This document shows, in pieces, positions 52,951 through 61,312 of a DNA stretch of 64,000 bases. The notes under the pieces were generated by a model. It did no database searches, was not told where the DNA came from, and saw only the letters and a list, made by a program, of their open reading frames with translations. Position 1 is the first letter of the stretch; each line of letters starts with the position of its first letter. This stretch comes from Bradyrhizobium algeriense (GTDB taxonomy: Bacteria > Pseudomonadota > Alphaproteobacteria > Rhizobiales > Xanthobacteraceae), in contig NZ_PYCN01000002.1 of the NCBI RefSeq assembly GCF_003062295.1, positions 310,001 to 374,000 on the forward strand, in the 5' to 3' direction. Made by a program: the position numbers and the translations under genes.

Positions 52951-53789
52951 TGAGCGTAGCTCCCGTCGATGCGGTCGAGCTTTCGCAGCAGCGCCGGCCA
53001 TTCCAGCAGCCCGTAACCGGCTTGCAGATTTTGCGCCGCCTCATTCAGTACCGGATTGGTGTCGCGCTCATTGTCCAGCGTGATCTCGGTGCCCGCGAAG
53101 CAGGTCACCGTGTTGCCGATCGCCATTTCTGTCGGCGCGTGAAGCGGCCGACCGCAACCGAGCGCGTCTATTTGTATCCGGCAAGCCTGCTCCAGCCAAT
53201 AGATCGCATTGAACGCCTGCGGAATCGTATTGCCGCAAACCAGCAGTCCGTGATTGCGCAGAACCAGTACGTTGTTTCGGCCGAGATCGGCGACGACCCG
53301 GTCGCATTCGTCCCGATCGATCGCCGGTCCCTCGAAGTCGTGATAGCCGATCCGCCCGTGAAACCGCATCGCTGTCTGGGACAGCGGAAGCAGCCCTTCG
53401 GCGAGCGTGCTGACCGCCGTGCCGGCCCTGGTGTGGGTATGGAGAACGCACTTCACGTCGGGCCGCGCCCGGTGGATCGGGGCATGCAGATAGAATCCGG
53501 CGACGTTGACGTTGTAGCCGTGATCGGGCTGCAGCAGAGTTTGCCCCTCGATATCGATCTTGACGAGGCTCGACGCGGTGATTTCCTCGTACAGCATGCC
53601 GTACGGATTGATCAGATATTGGTCGTCGTGCCCCGGGACCTGTGCACTGATGTGGTTGTAGATCAGGTCGGTCATTCCATAGAGCGCCACCAGACGATAG
53701 CACGCCGCGAGATCAACCCGCGCCGCCCACTCCTCTTCCTCCACGGTGGCCCGGATATCGTTGATAGAGCGAACTTCGGTTTGACGCAT
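52947..53789 (-). CDS. Class II aldolase/adducin family protein
   Basis: 280 residues. Zinc ligands of the class II aldolase fold are visible: VLHTHTRAG (two His) and RNHGLLVCG (third His), with NHISAQVPG and NPYGMLYEEITASSLVKID upstream. The family includes fuculose-phosphate aldolase, epimerases and decarboxylases; this protein is most like the putative decarboxylase/aldolase members used in secondary or aromatic metabolism. It is the first gene of the pair with the DUF2520 protein. No substrate can be named. Confidence 0.87.
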   Translation of the reverse strand: MRQTEVRSINDIRATVEEEEWAARVDLAACYRLVALYGMTDLIYNHISAQVPGHDDQYLINPYGMLYEEITASSLVKIDIEGQTLLQPDHGYNVNVAGFYLHAPIHRARPDVKCVLHTHTRAGTAVSTLAEGLLPLSQTAMRFHGRIGYHDFEGPAIDRDECDRVVADLGRNNVLVLRNHGLLVCGNTIPQAFNAIYWLEQACRIQIDALGCGRPLHAPTEMAIGNTVTCFAGTEITLDNERDTNPVLNEAAQNLQAGYGLLEWPALLRKLDRIDGSYAQ

Positions 53790-53820
53790 GTTACCTGGCC
53801 CGCAACCGCGGTCCCCTTTA

Positions 53821-53922
53821 ATAGCGTTTTCGAGCGAAGTGGATACCGGTTCGCGTGAAGAAAACGCGTCAAAACAAGAATCTAGAGCTTCGGTTCTGCT
53901 TCAATCGGAACCGAAGCTCTAG
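53821..53922 (-). repeat. Dispersed repeat, copy 2 (starts at a stop codon)
   Basis: Inverted copy of the element at 8158-8263: on the minus strand it runs from CTAGAGCTTCGG, through a hairpin and GTTTTGACGCGTTTTC, to CGAAAACGCTAT. Its first CTAG contains the TAG stop of the aidB-like gene (53919-53921), exactly as copy 1 does for the hydrolase gene. Confidence 0.88.
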
Positions 53923-55607
53923 TGGCGGATGACGGAGGCACGCTCCACGATCCGGGCAAGGCCTTCCGACGATGGAAGAGCGCCGAATACGTGCATCCCA
54001 TCCATGCCCAGCCTGGATTTCACGAAGAGATCGGCAGCATCGGCATCGCCATGCTGCAACATCTCGGCAGCCTGCAACCCATGCGCCATCCGGGTGACCA
54101 GGGCCCTCGCATGCCCGTCATCCGGGTATCGTGCACGCAATCGGTCGGCGAGATCTTCCGTGCTGCTGTCGTAGATCCGGTTGAGGCCCCTGCTCGCACG
54201 CAGTTCGTCGACAAAGGCGTCCCGGCAGCGTGCATCGCGTTGCATCGCCCGCAGCACGTCCATGCACATCATGTTCGAGGTGCCCTCCCAGATCGAATTC
54301 AGCGGCGCCTCACGGTAAAGGCGCGCCATCGCATTCTCCATGATGAAGCCGTTGCCGCCGTGCACCTGCAAGCACTCGTAGCTGAAGGCCGGGGCGCGCT
54401 GACAATTCCAGAATTTCACCACGGGCGTAGCAACCCGCGCCAGCAGCCGTTCGTGTTCGCTGGTCTGCAGGCCGTCGGTCGCGCGCGCGACCCGGAGTGC
54501 GCCAAGCATCGCCGCCTCGCTCTCAAGTGCGAGGTCGGCGAGCACATTGCGCTGCATGGGAAGCTCGGACATGGGCTTGCCAAACGCCGTTCGCGTTTGC
54601 GCGTGGTTCAATGCCAGGCTCAAGGCCTGCCGCATCAGCCCGGCGGATCCTGCCGCAAAATCCAGTCGAGTCAGATGAGCATGCGAAAGGATTTCCCTGA
54701 TGCCGCGCCCTTCTTCGCCGACAAGGATCGACCACGTGTCGTGGTATTCGATTTCGCTCGAAGCGTTTGAACGGTTGCCGCACTTGTCCTTCAAACGCTG
54801 AATGAAGATGCGGTTGGCGCTGCCGTCGGGCAGCAGGCGCGGCACGAACAGACAACTTACGCCGGATTCGGTCCGGGCCAGCGTGTAGAACCCGTCGGCC
54901 ACCGGCACCGAGAAAAACCATTTGTGGCCAGTGATCGAATAGATCTCGCCATGCGCACCGCGTTCGATGAATCGTGCGGTGGTCTGGGTTTCGCGCAGAT
55001 CGGAGCCTCCCTGCTTCTCGGTCATCGCATAGCCGATGACCGCCGCACGCTTGGCTTCGATGGGAAGCCGCCGTGGGTCGTAGTCCGCCACCAGCGTTCG
55101 CTCCCGCCACGTCGCAAATTGCGGTTTGCCGGAAAACCCTGCGATCGCGGCGTAAGCCATCCCGGTAGGGCAGCCGACGCCGTTCTCGATCTGATTCCAG
55201 AGGTAACTCAGCGCCGCACGCGCCAAATGTCCATTCGGTTCGCTCGTCGACCAGGCCAGACTATGGACCTCGCTTTGGAACGCCAGCGCCATCAATTGAT
55301 GCCAGGCCGGATGAAACTCGACCCAGTCATTCCGGTTGCCATACCGGTCATGGGTCAGCAGTTTCGGTTCGTGCTCGTTGGCAAGTCGCGCGGCCTCCTG
55401 CACGGAATCGCAGCCGGCATGGGCGCCGAGCGCAGAAAGTTTTTCCCTTGCCCACGGCACGATCCTTGCGATCAGGCCGCTCAGCGCCCGATCGTCATCG
55501 AACGCGTTGAAACCGAGGGCTGGCCGCGCCTGATTGCGGACTTCGTGGGTCGCAAACGGACTGGTTTTCGCTTCCGCGACGGCAACCGGCTGGACGCGCG
55601 CATTCAT
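53919..55607 (-). CDS. aidB: AidB-like acyl-CoA dehydrogenase
   Basis: 562 residues. It matches AidB more than ordinary acyl-CoA dehydrogenases: HPAWHQLMALAFQSEVHSLAW, the flavin region AVIGYAMTEKQGGSDLRETQ, GHKWFFSVPVADGFYTLAR, RLKDKCGNRSNASSEIEY and LYREAPLNSIWEGTSNMMCMD, whose Glu is the catalytic base position. E. coli AidB belongs to the Ada response to alkylation and binds DNA. The gene overlaps the upstream TetR gene by 4 nt, so here it is under TetR rather than Ada control. A role with small acyl-CoAs cannot be excluded. Confidence 0.88.
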   Translation of the reverse strand: MNARVQPVAVAEAKTSPFATHEVRNQARPALGFNAFDDDRALSGLIARIVPWAREKLSALGAHAGCDSVQEAARLANEHEPKLLTHDRYGNRNDWVEFHPAWHQLMALAFQSEVHSLAWSTSEPNGHLARAALSYLWNQIENGVGCPTGMAYAAIAGFSGKPQFATWRERTLVADYDPRRLPIEAKRAAVIGYAMTEKQGGSDLRETQTTARFIERGAHGEIYSITGHKWFFSVPVADGFYTLARTESGVSCLFVPRLLPDGSANRIFIQRLKDKCGNRSNASSEIEYHDTWSILVGEEGRGIREILSHAHLTRLDFAAGSAGLMRQALSLALNHAQTRTAFGKPMSELPMQRNVLADLALESEAAMLGALRVARATDGLQTSEHERLLARVATPVVKFWNCQRAPAFSYECLQVHGGNGFIMENAMARLYREAPLNSIWEGTSNMMCMDVLRAMQRDARCRDAFVDELRASRGLNRIYDSSTEDLADRLRARYPDDGHARALVTRMAHGLQAAEMLQHGDADAADLFVKSRLGMDGMHVFGALPSSEGLARIVERASVIRH

Positions 55608-56251
55608 GCCGAGACTTTCGATACCAGGGTCAATTCAGGCGTGGCGTGCCGAAACAGCATGCGCGCGGAAAGCCCCGCGATGGCTTGTGCGATCGACTTT
55701 GCCGCTTCGGAATCGGGAGCCGCTTCCGGCGCCAGGGGACCGACCAGGGCCTCCATGAAAGCGCCGGTCACGCACGATGCCGCGACGTTCGCGTCGATCT
55801 GGATGAATTCGCCGCTGGCGATGCCGCGCCGGACAAGCCTGGCGATCTGATCGGCCAGCGCCGCCCGGTATTTCAGGCGCGCCGCGTCGATCTCCGGCTC
55901 GCATGGTTCGGCGATCAGCGCGTAGGCCAGACGGCGGCCGCGCATCGCGCGTATCGAGAAGGTGTAAATCGCGTCCACCAGACACTGGGACGCAGATCCC
56001 TCCGCCTCGACGATCGCGGCGACCACGGCCACCTCGCGCTCGGAAACCAGCCCGAGCACTTGCGCGTAGAGGTCCGCCTTCGAGTCGAAGTAGCGGTACA
56101 CGCTGCCGGTAGCCACCCCCGCCCGTGCGGCGATCAGCGCGATCTGGGCATCCCTCCACCCGCTCAGCGCCACGGCATCGCGTGCGGCATCCAGAATGCG
56201 CGCTTTGGTTTCAACGAGTTGATTGAGGCGAACTGCAGCAATTGCCATCAT
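55604..56251 (-). CDS. TetR/AcrR family repressor
   Basis: 215 residues. The N-terminal helix-turn-helix is RILDAARDAVALSGWRDAQI followed by GVATGSVYRYFDSKADLYAQV, the standard TetR DNA-binding segment. The C-terminal ligand domain is typical of the family. Start at the ATG at 56251, or the adjacent ATG at 56248. It overlaps aidB by ATGA (55604-55607), and a palindrome covers its start codon (56248-56267), so it probably represses itself and aidB. The ligand is unknown; acyl-CoA would fit the neighbour. Confidence 0.92.
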   Translation of the reverse strand: MMAIAAVRLNQLVETKARILDAARDAVALSGWRDAQIALIAARAGVATGSVYRYFDSKADLYAQVLGLVSEREVAVVAAIVEAEGSASQCLVDAIYTFSIRAMRGRRLAYALIAEPCEPEIDAARLKYRAALADQIARLVRRGIASGEFIQIDANVAASCVTGAFMEALVGPLAPEAAPDSEAAKSIAQAIAGLSARMLFRHATPELTLVSKVSA

Positions 56252-56267
56252 GAACCTTAATTCATGA
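56248..56267. promoter_or_regulatory. Candidate TetR operator
   Basis: TCATGAA (56248-56254) and TTCATGA (56261-56267) form a perfect inverted repeat with a 6-nt spacer, across the TetR start codon. A further ATTCAT follows at 56281. The size and symmetry suit a TetR dimer. Confidence 0.6.
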
Positions 56268-56320
56268 ATACAGGATCATAATTCATCCTTGAGCGAATGA
56301 CGGCGCTTGTCAAGCATTGA

Positions 56321-56350
56321 CCGGGCCCCGGTTCAGAGAACCGGGCCCGG
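56321..56350 (-). terminator. Hairpin downstream of the hopanoid operon
   Basis: CCGGGCCCCGGTTC (56321-56334) pairs with GAACCGGGCCCGG (56338-56350) with one bulged base. It lies 63 nt beyond the hpnG stop codon on the minus strand. There is no U-tract, so it may end transcription with Rho or protect the mRNA end. Confidence 0.6.
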
Positions 56351-56412
56351 TTGACGCCCTTCGAAAATCTTGAAGCTGGAAAATCTTGAAGCTGGCTATC
56401 GCCCGACGTGGA

Positions 56413-57162
56413 TCAGACCGCCGCGGTGGCGAGCCCCTCTTCGCCGTGCAGGAAGCCGCGGCAACCACGCAGGGAGCGCAGCGCGCGGTTGAAATCGATT
56501 CCCGTGGAGACCAGCGCGCGCAGCGAGGTGGGATTGCGCGCCACCCCGCGCAGCACCTTGCGGAGGTCGATGTCGCCGTTCGGCTTGATAGCGCTCATGG
56601 CGAGCGCTGGAAGCGCCCGGCTGGCGGGATCGGAGATGACCCGCAGCGCCGCGAACGGCAAGCCGGCCTTAGCCGCATAGGCTGCGGCAATATGGCTTTC
56701 CATATCGACCGCTGCCGCGCCCGTCTCCGAATGCAGCGCGGCCTTGCAGGCGGTCGCCGCAATCACCTGTTCCACGCCGGCCAGGCCACCACGGACCACG
56801 CGGCGGCGACGCAATGCCGCACTGGCGATCATTTCCTCGTTTAGCGCCAGACCTGCCAGAAAACGGGTATCGCCCGCCAGAACCTCGGTCGCCACCACCA
56901 CGTCGCCCGATTTCAGCGACGGATCCAACCCGCCGGCGACGCCGAACGAGATGACACCCCTGAAAGTGGTGGAATCCAGCGTTGCCAGCAAAGCGCGCAA
57001 TTGCTGCGGGTCGCTGGAACTGCAGATGACGATCATGCCGGGCCCGGCCGCGATGCGGGCCTCCTGCACCAATCCTGTTACGATCAAAACTGGCCGCGGA
57101 TCATTCGAATTGCGATCAACCGAATTGTCCACGATCGCGGCGGCCCCCACCCCCAAAGTCAC
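56413..57162 (-). CDS. hpnG: HpnG, adenosylhopane nucleosidase/phosphorylase
   Basis: 249 residues from a GTG at 57162. That codon overlaps the shc stop as GTGA (57162-57159), which fits tight coupling; the frame is open further but only inside shc. The nucleoside-phosphorylase fold shows FRGVISFGVAGGLDPSLKSGDVVVATEV, TGAAAVDMESHIAAAYAAKAGLP (the substrate-binding Met-Glu) and ALRVISDPASRALP. HpnG removes adenine from adenosylhopane to give ribosylhopane or its phosphate. It is the last gene of the hpnCDEFG operon. Confidence 0.93.
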   Translation of the reverse strand: MTLGVGAAAIVDNSVDRNSNDPRPVLIVTGLVQEARIAAGPGMIVICSSSDPQQLRALLATLDSTTFRGVISFGVAGGLDPSLKSGDVVVATEVLAGDTRFLAGLALNEEMIASAALRRRRVVRGGLAGVEQVIAATACKAALHSETGAAAVDMESHIAAAYAAKAGLPFAALRVISDPASRALPALAMSAIKPNGDIDLRKVLRGVARNPTSLRALVSTGIDFNRALRSLRGCRGFLHGEEGLATAAV

Positions 57163-59153
57163 ATCCCGACCCCTACCACCCTGCTGTTGGTGCTTCTCAA
57201 ATTCCGATACCGCGCCAGCGCCCAGAGCGGAAAGAACTTCGAGTAGCCATGATAACGCAAATAAAACACCCGCGGAAAGCCTGTAGCCGTGTAACGCGCC
57301 TCGTCCCACAGCCCTTTCTCGGTCTGTGTGGCTTTTAGGTACTCCACACCCCGCACGATGGCCGGATTTTCGACCTCTCCGGCCGCCATCAGTCCAAGCA
57401 AGGCCCATGCCGTTTGCGAGGAGGTCGACGGCGCGCCCTCAAATCCCTTGTAATCGAGTCGGTAGCTGACCGCATCCTCGCCCCAGCCGCCGTCGCTGTT
57501 CTGGATCGAAAGCAGCCAATCCGCCGCCTTGCGAATCATCGGGTCCTGGTGGCTCACCCCTGCGGCATTGAGCGCACACAGCACCGACCAGGTTCCGTAG
57601 ACATAATTCAGACCCCAGCGGCCGTACCACGACCCCTCCGGGAGCTGCGTGCGGCGCAGATAGTCGATCCCGTCCGCCACCGCCTTGCTGGTCTGCGCGG
57701 TCTCGCCGAGCTGCGCCAGCATCGAGATGCAGCGCGCGGTGACGTCCTCGGTCGGCGGATCGAGCAGCGCGCCATGGTCCGAGAACGGGATGTTGTTGAG
57801 GTAATATTCGAGGTTGTTGACGTCAAAGGCGGCCCAGCCGCCGTCGCGACTCTGCAGGCCCTCGATCCACTCGCGGCCGCGCGAGATCGCTTCGTCGTAT
57901 TCCTTGCTGCCCGACGCCCGCCGCGCGCGGTCCATCGCCATCACGACGACAGCGGTGTCGTCGAGATCGGGATAATAGTCATTGTTGTACTGGAACGCCC
58001 AGCCGCCCGGACGCACATCAGGCGCCTTCGCCGCCCAGTCGCCCTTGAGGTCGAGCACCTGCCTCGGCTTCAGCCAGTCGAGGCCCTGCTCCATCTTTCT
58101 GATCGTATCTTCGCCGCCCGCCTCCGCCAGCGCGTGGCAGGTCAGCGCGGTGTCCCACACCGGCGAGACGCAGGGCTGGCAATAGGCCTCGTGCTCACCG
58201 ATCACGAGCAGCTTGTCGATGCCCTTGCGGGTGACCGCGCGCGGCGGAAAATCCGGTCCCTTGCCGAGCGCCTCATACATCATGACGATGTTGGCCATCG
58301 GCGGATAGATCGCGCCCATGCCGTCCTCGCCGTTCAGCCGCTCCTCGATGAAAGCGAGCGCCGCATCGATCGCGCGCTGGCGCAGCTTCTTCGGAAACAG
58401 CGGTTCGACGACGCGCAGGATCTTGTCGAGCGTGCTGAACAGCGTGAACCAGCCCCAGCTTTGATGCGGCGCCTTCGGCGTCATTCCGACCGACTTGGGA
58501 TCCTGCAGGAACAACTCGTCGACGCCGACGCCCTTGGGATTTTTCGCCAAGGGCTTCAACGCCGCCATCACCATCAGCGGCACGATCGTGGTGCGCGCCC
58601 AGTAGGAAATCTTGTTGATATGGAACGGCGACCACATCGGCAGCAGCATGATCTCGATCGGCAACACCGGCACCGCGCGCCAGCTCAGCACGCCGTAGAA
58701 AGCCAGCAGGAACCGCGTGAAGACGTTGACGCGGGCCGCGCCGCCGTGGCTGCGGATCGCCTCGCGCGCGCGCACCATGTGCGGCGCATCGACGGAATCG
58801 CCGATCATCTTCAGCGCGAAATAGGATTTGACGCTCGCGCTCATGTCGAACGGACCGTCCTGCACCAAGGGCCAGCCGCCATGACTGCCTTGCGTGCGGC
58901 GCAGGTAGTTCGCGATCTTGGCTTCCAGCGCGCTGTCGACGGGCTCAGCGAGATAGTGACGCAGCAGGATATATTCGGAAGGAATGGTGCTGTCGGCTTC
59001 CAGCTCGAACACAAAATGTCCGTCGGATTGCCGATAGCCGAGCAGCGCTTCGGTCGCTGACGAGATGCTCTTCTCCAGCGCGACCGGATCGACGGTCGCG
59101 ACGTCGACTGTCGCGACGGAATCGACTGCAATTTTTTTGTCTACGGAAAGCAT
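57159..59153 (-). CDS. shc: Squalene-hopene cyclase
   Basis: 664 residues, full length. The protonating DXDD motif is D396-L-D-D399 (YPDLDDTAVVVMAM). Several QW repeats are visible, including QSRDGGWAAFDVNN, QLPEGSWYGRWG, QNSDGGWGED and QTEKGLWDEA, and the C-terminus has PRVFYLRYHGYSKFFPLWAL. It cyclises squalene to hopene/hopanol on the inner face of the membrane. It is the fourth gene of hpnCDE-shc-hpnG. A 13-bp hairpin (59174-59202) lies just ahead of its Shine-Dalgarno AGAGGG (59165-59170), a possible point of control. Confidence 0.98.
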   Translation of the reverse strand: MLSVDKKIAVDSVATVDVATVDPVALEKSISSATEALLGYRQSDGHFVFELEADSTIPSEYILLRHYLAEPVDSALEAKIANYLRRTQGSHGGWPLVQDGPFDMSASVKSYFALKMIGDSVDAPHMVRAREAIRSHGGAARVNVFTRFLLAFYGVLSWRAVPVLPIEIMLLPMWSPFHINKISYWARTTIVPLMVMAALKPLAKNPKGVGVDELFLQDPKSVGMTPKAPHQSWGWFTLFSTLDKILRVVEPLFPKKLRQRAIDAALAFIEERLNGEDGMGAIYPPMANIVMMYEALGKGPDFPPRAVTRKGIDKLLVIGEHEAYCQPCVSPVWDTALTCHALAEAGGEDTIRKMEQGLDWLKPRQVLDLKGDWAAKAPDVRPGGWAFQYNNDYYPDLDDTAVVVMAMDRARRASGSKEYDEAISRGREWIEGLQSRDGGWAAFDVNNLEYYLNNIPFSDHGALLDPPTEDVTARCISMLAQLGETAQTSKAVADGIDYLRRTQLPEGSWYGRWGLNYVYGTWSVLCALNAAGVSHQDPMIRKAADWLLSIQNSDGGWGEDAVSYRLDYKGFEGAPSTSSQTAWALLGLMAAGEVENPAIVRGVEYLKATQTEKGLWDEARYTATGFPRVFYLRYHGYSKFFPLWALARYRNLRSTNSRVVGVGM

Positions 59154-59173
59154 TCGCTAGACATCCCTCTATT

Positions 59174-59202
59174 CGTGACCGGGTTCTGTGAACCCGGTCA
59201 CG
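59174..59202 (-). promoter_or_regulatory. Intercistronic hairpin before shc
   Basis: CGTGACCGGGTTC (59174-59186) and GAACCCGGTCACG (59190-59202) are perfect reverse complements around a 3-nt loop, in the 66-nt gap between hpnE and shc. The base is four bases from the shc Shine-Dalgarno. It may set the shc/hpnE ratio by attenuation or mRNA stability, or be a small dispersed repeat. Confidence 0.6.
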
Positions 59203-59219
59203 CAACGTCCGTCGGGCTT

Positions 59220-60473
59220 TTAACGCCTCGCCAGGATCAGATCGGCGGCACGGTCGCCCGACCGCACCGATCCTTCGATGGTTGCCGGCAATCCCGTATC
59301 AGTCCAGTCGCCGGCGAGAAACAGGTTTTTGAATGATGTCACCGCCCCCGGCCGCAGCGCGTTCTGCTCCGGTGTGGCCTCGAAAGTCGCGCGACGCTCG
59401 CGCACGATCTGCCAGGGCGGCAACGGCAGGTCGCCCGGCAGCCCCGCAGCCTTGCAGACATCCCGCCAGATCGCCAGCGCGAGTTCTTCGCGCGGCATGT
59501 CGACGAGGCGGTCGCCATTGCTGATGGTGACCGACAGCCGCTGCGGGAATGCGAACAGCCACTCCACGAGGCCACTGACGACGCCGAGGATGGGCACGGC
59601 ATCGCGGGGCGGATCGAAGCGAAAATGTGCATTGACGATGGCGCGGAATTTCGACGGCGTCTTCAGGCCCGGCAGCAGCGCCGCCGCCGGGCGCGGCGGC
59701 ACCGCGAGCACCACGACGTCGTCGGCGCCGAGCGCAATCGCGTCGCTGCCGAATTTCAGTTCGCTGACATTGCCGCCCGTCATCGCGAATTCGCGCAGCT
59801 CATGGCCGAACTGGATCGAGGCGCCCTTGTCCTGCAACAGCTTGATCGCCGGCTCGACCAGAACCGCGCTCAGGCCATCGCGTGCGATCAGCGGCCGGCA
59901 GGCCTGTCCGCCCGCCAGCAGCGTTTCCCGCACGATCGCGCCGGCCAGCCCCGCCGAACCCTCGGGCGGATCGACATTGAGCGCGGCCAACAGCAGCGGC
60001 TGCACCAGCCGCTGGTACAGCGTGCCTTTGCAGGGGATCGTGTCGCCGACCAGCTTTCCAGTGCCTGCCCAGATCAACGGCGCCAATGCGAGATAATCGA
60101 ACAGCTTGGTATCGGGGACGCGGCGTGCCTCGTCGAACACCCATAGCGGCAATTTGCCGTCGCCGAGGTCGAGCTGCCAGCGCTGGCCGGTCATGATGTC
60201 GACAAAGGGAAACTGCGCAAGCTTCGGCCCGACCAGCCCAGCCTCGGTGCCGATCGATCTGGCGTAGGCCAGCGCATGGCGGTTGCCGGACAGCAGGAGA
60301 TGATTGCCGTTGTCGATGGTGAGATTGGTGGCCGCGTCGAAATAGGACCGGCAGCGGCCGCCGGCCTGCTGCGTGGCCTCGTGGACATGCACCCGGTAAT
60401 TGGCGTTGGCGAGCCGTACGGCGGCCGAGAGGCCGGAAACGCCGGCGCCGATGATATGAGCGTTTTTCTGCAT
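59220..60473 (-). CDS. hpnE: HpnE, hydroxysqualene dehydroxylase
   Basis: 417 residues from the ATG at 60473, which overlaps the hpnD stop (TGATG). The amine-oxidase/desaturase-like FAD domain begins AHIIGAGVSGLSAAVRLA and HEATQQAGGRCRS. The C-terminus has NLFLAGDWTDTGLPATIEGSVRSGDRAA, the FAD-closing motif of the family. HpnE reduces hydroxysqualene to squalene, the third step from FPP. It is third in the operon, and its stop is 66 nt before shc. Confidence 0.95.
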   Translation of the reverse strand: MQKNAHIIGAGVSGLSAAVRLANANYRVHVHEATQQAGGRCRSYFDAATNLTIDNGNHLLLSGNRHALAYARSIGTEAGLVGPKLAQFPFVDIMTGQRWQLDLGDGKLPLWVFDEARRVPDTKLFDYLALAPLIWAGTGKLVGDTIPCKGTLYQRLVQPLLLAALNVDPPEGSAGLAGAIVRETLLAGGQACRPLIARDGLSAVLVEPAIKLLQDKGASIQFGHELREFAMTGGNVSELKFGSDAIALGADDVVVLAVPPRPAAALLPGLKTPSKFRAIVNAHFRFDPPRDAVPILGVVSGLVEWLFAFPQRLSVTISNGDRLVDMPREELALAIWRDVCKAAGLPGDLPLPPWQIVRERRATFEATPEQNALRPGAVTSFKNLFLAGDWTDTGLPATIEGSVRSGDRAADLILARR

Positions 60474-61312
60474 CAGATGATCGCGTAACGGAGAAGGATG
60501 GCAATCTTCGCCCATTTGTGGACGCGCACCGGCTCGCGCGGCGCGGCAAAGCCCCGGGCCAGCAACAGGTCCAGGATCGCGCGGTAATATTTCGACATGA
60601 TCCGCGGCGCGCGCACCACGCGGCGCGAATTGCGTTTCATGATCTCGTCGGCCTTCTCGAAATGCTTTTTCGCGCGCTCGGCCAGCGGCAGGCATACTTT
60701 CGGCAGCGCGCGATCGACGATCACCCGATTGGGGTCGTCGGTGGTGATGCCGGCAAGCAGCAGGCTTTCGCGCGGCAGATACAGCCGGCCGAGCCCCGCA
60801 TCCTCATCGATGTCGCGCAGGATGTTGGTCAATTGCAGCGCGCGGCCGAGATGATGGGCGAGCTGGATTCCGTCATCCTCGGGCAGGCCGAACACCCGCA
60901 CCGACAGACGCCCGACGGCGCTGGCAACGCGATCGCAATAGAGATCGAGCGTGGCAAGATCCGGCGCACGAATGTCCTGTGGCACGTCCATCTCCATGCC
61001 GTCGACCACAGCGAGAAAATCCTCGCGCTTGAGGCCGAAGGTTTTCACCGAGGCGGCGTAATCTTGCAGGCGCGGCGGCGGATGACTGTGATATAGCGCA
61101 TCGATGTCCTCGCGCCATTGCTGCAGCGCTGCCAGCCGCTCGGGCCGCGGCCCATCGGAATCGGCGATGTCGTCGACCTGCCGACAGAAGCTGTAGATCT
61201 GGAACATCGCCTCGCGCTGGTCGCGCGGCAGGATGCGCATCGCGGCATAGAACGAACTGCCCGACGCAGTGGTGCCGTAATCTGCGTTGGCCGCCGCCGT
61301 CTGCAACGTCAT
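60473..61312 (-). CDS. hpnD: HpnD, presqualene diphosphate synthase
   Basis: 279 residues, squalene/phytoene-synthase fold. Both Asp-rich metal-binding motifs are present: D47-D48-I-A-D51 in QVDDIADSDG, and NILRDIDEDAGLGRLYLPRE in the second half. It condenses two farnesyl diphosphates to presqualene diphosphate. The start overlaps the hpnC stop by ATGA (61309-61312), and the stop overlaps the hpnE start by one base. Confidence 0.96.
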   Translation of the reverse strand: MTLQTAAANADYGTTASGSSFYAAMRILPRDQREAMFQIYSFCRQVDDIADSDGPRPERLAALQQWREDIDALYHSHPPPRLQDYAASVKTFGLKREDFLAVVDGMEMDVPQDIRAPDLATLDLYCDRVASAVGRLSVRVFGLPEDDGIQLAHHLGRALQLTNILRDIDEDAGLGRLYLPRESLLLAGITTDDPNRVIVDRALPKVCLPLAERAKKHFEKADEIMKRNSRRVVRAPRIMSKYYRAILDLLLARGFAAPREPVRVHKWAKIAILLRYAII

